DNA of 64,000 nt from Sphingomonadales bacterium (GTDB lineage: Bacteria > Pseudomonadota > Alphaproteobacteria > Sphingomonadales > Sphingomonadaceae), in NCBI GenBank assembly GCA_016704425.1, contig JADJAC010000011.1:806001-870000 (forward strand), written 5' to 3'. Position 1 is the stretch's first letter. Each line of letters starts with the position of its first letter. Below the pieces are notes generated by a model, which worked only from the letters and a program-made list of their open reading frames with translations, was not told where the DNA came from and did not search any database. A program made the translations under genes and the position numbers. This document shows positions 60,860 to 64,000 of this stretch, piece by piece.

Positions 60860-61642
60860 TCAGGCCTTTTTGGCACTCAGCGCCGAAAGGACCGTATCGC
60901 GAAGTTCGGCTCCGGCAAGCGTGTCCATTTCATAGGCAAATGACAGCTCGAATGCAGCGCCATAAAGGTCCCGCGAAAGACGCGCAAATGACCTTTTGGT
61001 TCCACGGACCCCGCCTCGCGGCAGTGCCGAAATCCGATGCGCAATCGCCTGCGCCGCGGGCAAGGCATCGTCGGGACGCTCTACCACGTCACTCACCATG
61101 CCCATCGCGTGCGCTTCCCGGCCAGTGATCGCGTCCCCTGTCATGAGGTAGCGCTTCGCGCGCATGACCCCGACAGACTGCGACCATCCCATGATCCCGC
61201 CATCTCCCGCCACAAGACCAAGGACGACATGAGGATCTGCGATCTTGGCATCAGCCCAGGCCACGACAATGTCGCAGCATGAAATGACTGAGGCCCCAAG
61301 CCCGATCGCGCTGCCCTGCACTGCGGCAATGACGGGGAAGGGCAATGCGTTCAGCCCCTCGATGATAGCCAGTCCTTCACGTGTCAGGCGTTTACGCAAA
61401 TCCAGCGATTCATTCCCACGGAGCATCATTTCAAGGTCGCCACCAGCCGAGAAATGCTTGCCTTGGGAAGAAATCAGGAGAGCGGCGAGTTCTCCTTCCT
61501 TCTCGAGCACATTTGCGAGTGCCCTTGGGAACTCGCCGTGCAGGACTTCATCAAAGCGATTGTAGAGGTCCGGTCGTGTAAACTGGATATGGGCAATGCC
61601 CTTGTCGAATGTGAGCGCAAGGCTGTTGAAATTTTCGGCCAT
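60860..61642 (-). CDS. enoyl-CoA hydratase/isomerase
   Basis: The 260-residue crotonase-fold protein starts at 61642 (MAENFNSLALTFDKGIAHIQ). It has the CoA-binding stretch KHFSAGGDLEMML and the oxyanion helix AIGLGASVISCCDIVVA. The usual catalytic Glu positions are not both evident, which would fit an isomerase or a special hydratase. It is 19 bases after the oxidoreductase gene, so they form one operon. The step is probably beta-oxidation-like. Confidence 0.85.
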   Translation of the reverse strand: MAENFNSLALTFDKGIAHIQFTRPDLYNRFDEVLHGEFPRALANVLEKEGELAALLISSQGKHFSAGGDLEMMLRGNESLDLRKRLTREGLAIIEGLNALPFPVIAAVQGSAIGLGASVISCCDIVVAWADAKIADPHVVLGLVAGDGGIMGWSQSVGVMRAKRYLMTGDAITGREAHAMGMVSDVVERPDDALPAAQAIAHRISALPRGGVRGTKRSFARLSRDLYGAAFELSFAYEMDTLAGAELRDTVLSALSAKKA

Positions 61643-61661
61643 AAATCTTCCTGTCTGCGTA

Positions 61662-64000
61662 TCACGCATTGACCAGAGAGGGGTGTTCAGCAGGCTCAGC
61701 CTGCTGCGCGAAAGCCGCAAGCAAAATCGGCAGATCGACCCGATATCGGGCAATACTCTCCTGCTTGACCGGACCATAGCCGCGAATTTGGGCTGCTGCC
61801 TCGGCGAGCGCGACGGCCTGCCCCATATTGTGAGCTCTTACCTTTGGAGAGATCTGACGGATCAGGTCCTTGTATTCTTGAATCAGGGCGCGTTCTTCAC
61901 GTCGTTCCCCTGTGTAGCCAAATGGATCGAATGCAGTCCCGCGCAAGCCTTTCATCTTTCCAAGGACAAGGAAAACCTTCTGGATCCACTGCCCGAAGCG
62001 CATCTTTTGCGGCCTGCCGGTTTTTGGGTCCGTGCGGGCCAGGATGGGCGGCGACAGATGAAATGCGAGTTTGAAGCCATCCTCGAATTGTGTTTTCAAG
62101 CTCTCCTTGAATCTTGGGTCGGTATGAAGGCGGGCGACTTCATACTCATCCTTGTAAGCCATCAGCCGCGCCAGGGTTAATGCGACCGCACGGACATAGC
62201 CTGCTGTATCAGGGCCCCCGGTCGCGTCGACGACCTTCGCGGTCTCCTCGACAAACGCCCTGTACTCGGCGGCGTAGCTCACATCCTGATAGGCTGTCAG
62301 CAATTCGCTACGACTGTCCAATACGCCTTGAAGCGTATCGAGCCGGGCGATGGCTTCAGCATCCGGTTCAGGAGCCTCGAAGACTTCAGGCCTTTCTGCT
62401 GCGAGCCGGCCAAGCCCGAGGGTCCGCAGGTTCCCGGACACATTGCTGCCATTGAGCCTGATTGCCTCTTCGATGGCGCCGCGGGACACAGGCAAGAGAC
62501 CCTTTTGGAGCGCAAAGCCCACCATCAGGAAGTTGGTGGCGATACTGTCACCCGTAAGGGAAGTCGCCAGCTTCGATGCATTGAGGCCATAAGCAGCTCC
62601 GCCAGCCAGCGCAGCGGAAATGATGTCCTCCAATTGCGGCGGATTGAGATCGAGGTCGCGGTTGGTCTGGAATTCTCCGGTGGGTGAGACATCCCGGTTC
62701 AGGACTGCCTTCGTCATTCCGGGTTTCACCGTCTTGAGTACGTCCGGATAGGCAGCGACAACCATGTCGCAGGCCAGAATGAGATCTGCCGAAGCAACAT
62801 CGAGCCGCGGCGAGAATAACTCATCCTGCCTGGGTGCGACGCGCAAATGGCTTGTCACTGCGCCGCCCTTTTGCGCCATGCCCGTCTGGTCCATGACTGT
62901 GCAGCCCTTGCCTTCAAGATGTGCTGCCATGCCCAGCACTGCGCCGACAGTCAGCACGCCGGTGCCGCCGATCCCGGTCACAAGCACGTCATAAACGCCG
63001 CTTGCGCCAGCAAGCTGAGGTTCCGGTAAATCGGCAATCTGCGCATCAAAGCGGCTGGCGCCCGTGTCGCCGCGCTTGGCAAGTTTTGCGCCGTCCACCG
63101 TAATGAAGGAGGGACAAAAGCCTTTGAGACAGCTGAAATCCTTGTTGCACGAAGATTGGTCGATCATGCGCTTGCGCCCAAATTCGGTCTCCAGCGGAAC
63201 GACGGAAAGGCAGTTCGATTGCACCGAGCAATCCCCACACCCTTCACAGACCGCCGGGTTGATCACCACACGCCGATCAGGATCTGGGTACAGGCCCCGC
63301 TTGCGTCGCCTGCGCTTTTCGGCGGCGCAGGTCTGCACATAGACAATCGCCGAAACTGCCGGAACGTCGCGCAGCTCCTTCTGGACTTCATCGAGCCGGT
63401 CGCGGTGTACGATACGCACGCCATCAGGCGGGGCATCCTGGCCCGTGAACTGTGCGGGTTCGTCCGTTACAATCACTACAGGGGAGACGCGTTCTGCCAG
63501 AAGTTGCCGGACAATCTCGATCGGGGTGGGTGCGCCTTCAACAGGCTGTCCCCCGGTCATGGCAACCGCATCATTGTAAAGTATCTTGAATGTCATCCGG
63601 GAACGGGCCGCAACCGCTGCCCGGATCGACAGAATCCCCGAGTGCGCGTACGTGCCATCCCCCATATTCTGGAAGATGTGCGGCATGTCCACGAATGGCC
63701 CTGCAGCAACCCAAGGCATTCCGTCTCCGCCCATCGGCATCGGCATCATCGTCCGCCGCTCGGGGATGAAGGCGGCAAGGCCATGACAGCCCACAGCGCT
63801 GATGGCCACACTTCCATCTGGCAATCGTGTGCCGGTGTTGTGAGGGCAGCCGGAGCAGAAGAAGGCGGGCCGAATGCGCGTTGCCGCCGGTAAGGCCTCC
63901 GGTCGCCTCGAAGCAGATTCAAAATACTCAAACCGTTCGGTGATTGACTTTGTTGCCAGTCCGAGTGCGTTCAGGCGCGCATAGATTGCCCGCCTCACCG
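61662..64000 (-). CDS. indolepyruvate ferredoxin oxidoreductase, fused alpha/beta type (5' end outside window)
   Basis: The visible 779 residues are the C-terminal two-thirds of an enzyme usually about 1150 residues long. In order: TPP-site end (FFCSGCPHNTGT, AVGCHGLAAF), TPP Mg-site region (MGDGTYAHSG), a ferredoxin-like Cys cluster (CEGCGDCSVQSNCLSVVP), then the gamma-type domain (VTGIGGTGVLTVGAVLGMAA, TGMAQKGGAVTSHLRV) and a helical C-terminus. The family oxidatively decarboxylates 2-oxoacids to acyl-CoA with ferredoxin. In estrogen-degrading sphingomonads a relative acts on ring-cleavage products. No start is visible. Confidence 0.9.
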   Translation of the reverse strand, partial: VRRAIYARLNALGLATKSITERFEYFESASRRPEALPAATRIRPAFFCSGCPHNTGTRLPDGSVAISAVGCHGLAAFIPERRTMMPMPMGGDGMPWVAAGPFVDMPHIFQNMGDGTYAHSGILSIRAAVAARSRMTFKILYNDAVAMTGGQPVEGAPTPIEIVRQLLAERVSPVVIVTDEPAQFTGQDAPPDGVRIVHRDRLDEVQKELRDVPAVSAIVYVQTCAAEKRRRRKRGLYPDPDRRVVINPAVCEGCGDCSVQSNCLSVVPLETEFGRKRMIDQSSCNKDFSCLKGFCPSFITVDGAKLAKRGDTGASRFDAQIADLPEPQLAGASGVYDVLVTGIGGTGVLTVGAVLGMAAHLEGKGCTVMDQTGMAQKGGAVTSHLRVAPRQDELFSPRLDVASADLILACDMVVAAYPDVLKTVKPGMTKAVLNRDVSPTGEFQTNRDLDLNPPQLEDIISAALAGGAAYGLNASKLATSLTGDSIATNFLMVGFALQKGLLPVSRGAIEEAIRLNGSNVSGNLRTLGLGRLAAERPEVFEAPEPDAEAIARLDTLQGVLDSRSELLTAYQDVSYAAEYRAFVEETAKVVDATGGPDTAGYVRAVALTLARLMAYKDEYEVARLHTDPRFKESLKTQFEDGFKLAFHLSPPILARTDPKTGRPQKMRFGQWIQKVFLVLGKMKGLRGTAFDPFGYTGERREERALIQEYKDLIRQISPKVRAHNMGQAVALAEAAAQIRGYGPVKQESIARYRVDLPILLAAFAQQAEPAEHPSLVNA

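Overview
The window looks like a chromosome or large-plasmid segment from a sphingomonad-type alphaproteobacterium (Novosphingobium, Sphingobium or Sphingopyxis range). This rests on the high GC, the style of the CopAB, Czc and MerR resistance genes, a ParB-domain methylase next to a DUF5681 protein, a large TonB-dependent receptor beside P450 and Rieske oxygenases, and the IS types. No rRNA, tRNA or phage integrase was seen, so the genus is an inference.

Layout. (1) 1-12,637: the tail, lysis and tail-fibre end of a prophage, all on the + strand: tape-measure C-terminus (cut by the window edge), tail proteins, a CHAP/NlpC-like endolysin, small membrane proteins, mosaic tail fibres including one with an S74 chaperone tail, and a phage-borne sulfotransferase-like gene. 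(2) 12,733-19,157: a copper island. CopB, CopA, a Cys/His-rich peptide and a His-rich exported protein are on the - strand. A Cu(I) P-type ATPase and its CueR-like MerR regulator are on the + strand. A perfect 16-bp inverted repeat lies between the arms. (3) 19,266-19,394: the 3' end of a second, diverged copy of the phage holin-like gene. (4) 19,649-28,488: a second metal island. A MerR regulator with YnfA- and DUF3147-like membrane proteins (-) diverges from a CDF transporter, DUF3703, two small exported proteins and CzcCBA (+), around a textbook MerR operator. (5) 29,473-32,490: ParB-methylase, DUF5681 protein and two small proteins, ending at an abrupt junction.

(6) 32,487-38,463: quinone-reductase-like MDR protein, redoxin, alpha/beta hydrolase, homogentisate dioxygenase and a TetR regulator. 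(7) 38,774-40,285: a complete but mutated IS3-family element whose two flanks are different truncated genes (a probable amidohydrolase and a TauD-like dioxygenase), with no target duplication. This is the mark of an IS-mediated deletion or rearrangement. (8) 40,909-45,900: quinone oxidoreductase, AraC regulator, SDR and VOC genes mixed with IS scraps and a family of four 31-bp repeats. (9) 46,151-64,000: a catabolic region with a tight P450, DUF1214, SDR, sulfotransferase, VOC operon, then acyl-CoA/acid ligase, TonB receptor, an aminoglycoside-phosphotransferase-fold kinase (frameshifted), SDR, a second P450, a Rieske ring-hydroxylating oxygenase, an enoyl-CoA hydratase and an indolepyruvate ferredoxin oxidoreductase (cut by the window edge).

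Together the right half reads as uptake (TonB receptor), oxygenation (two P450s, Rieske enzyme), alcohol oxidation (SDRs), CoA activation (AMP ligase), beta-oxidation-type steps (hydratase) and oxidative decarboxylation of a 2-oxoacid (indolepyruvate ferredoxin oxidoreductase). A P450 plus an indolepyruvate ferredoxin oxidoreductase plus a TonB receptor recalls estrogen-degradation loci of sphingomonads. The substrate here is not shown by the sequence, and no steroid-type extradiol dioxygenase is visible. The clearest candidate for an undescribed system is the five-gene operon at 46,151-51,304.
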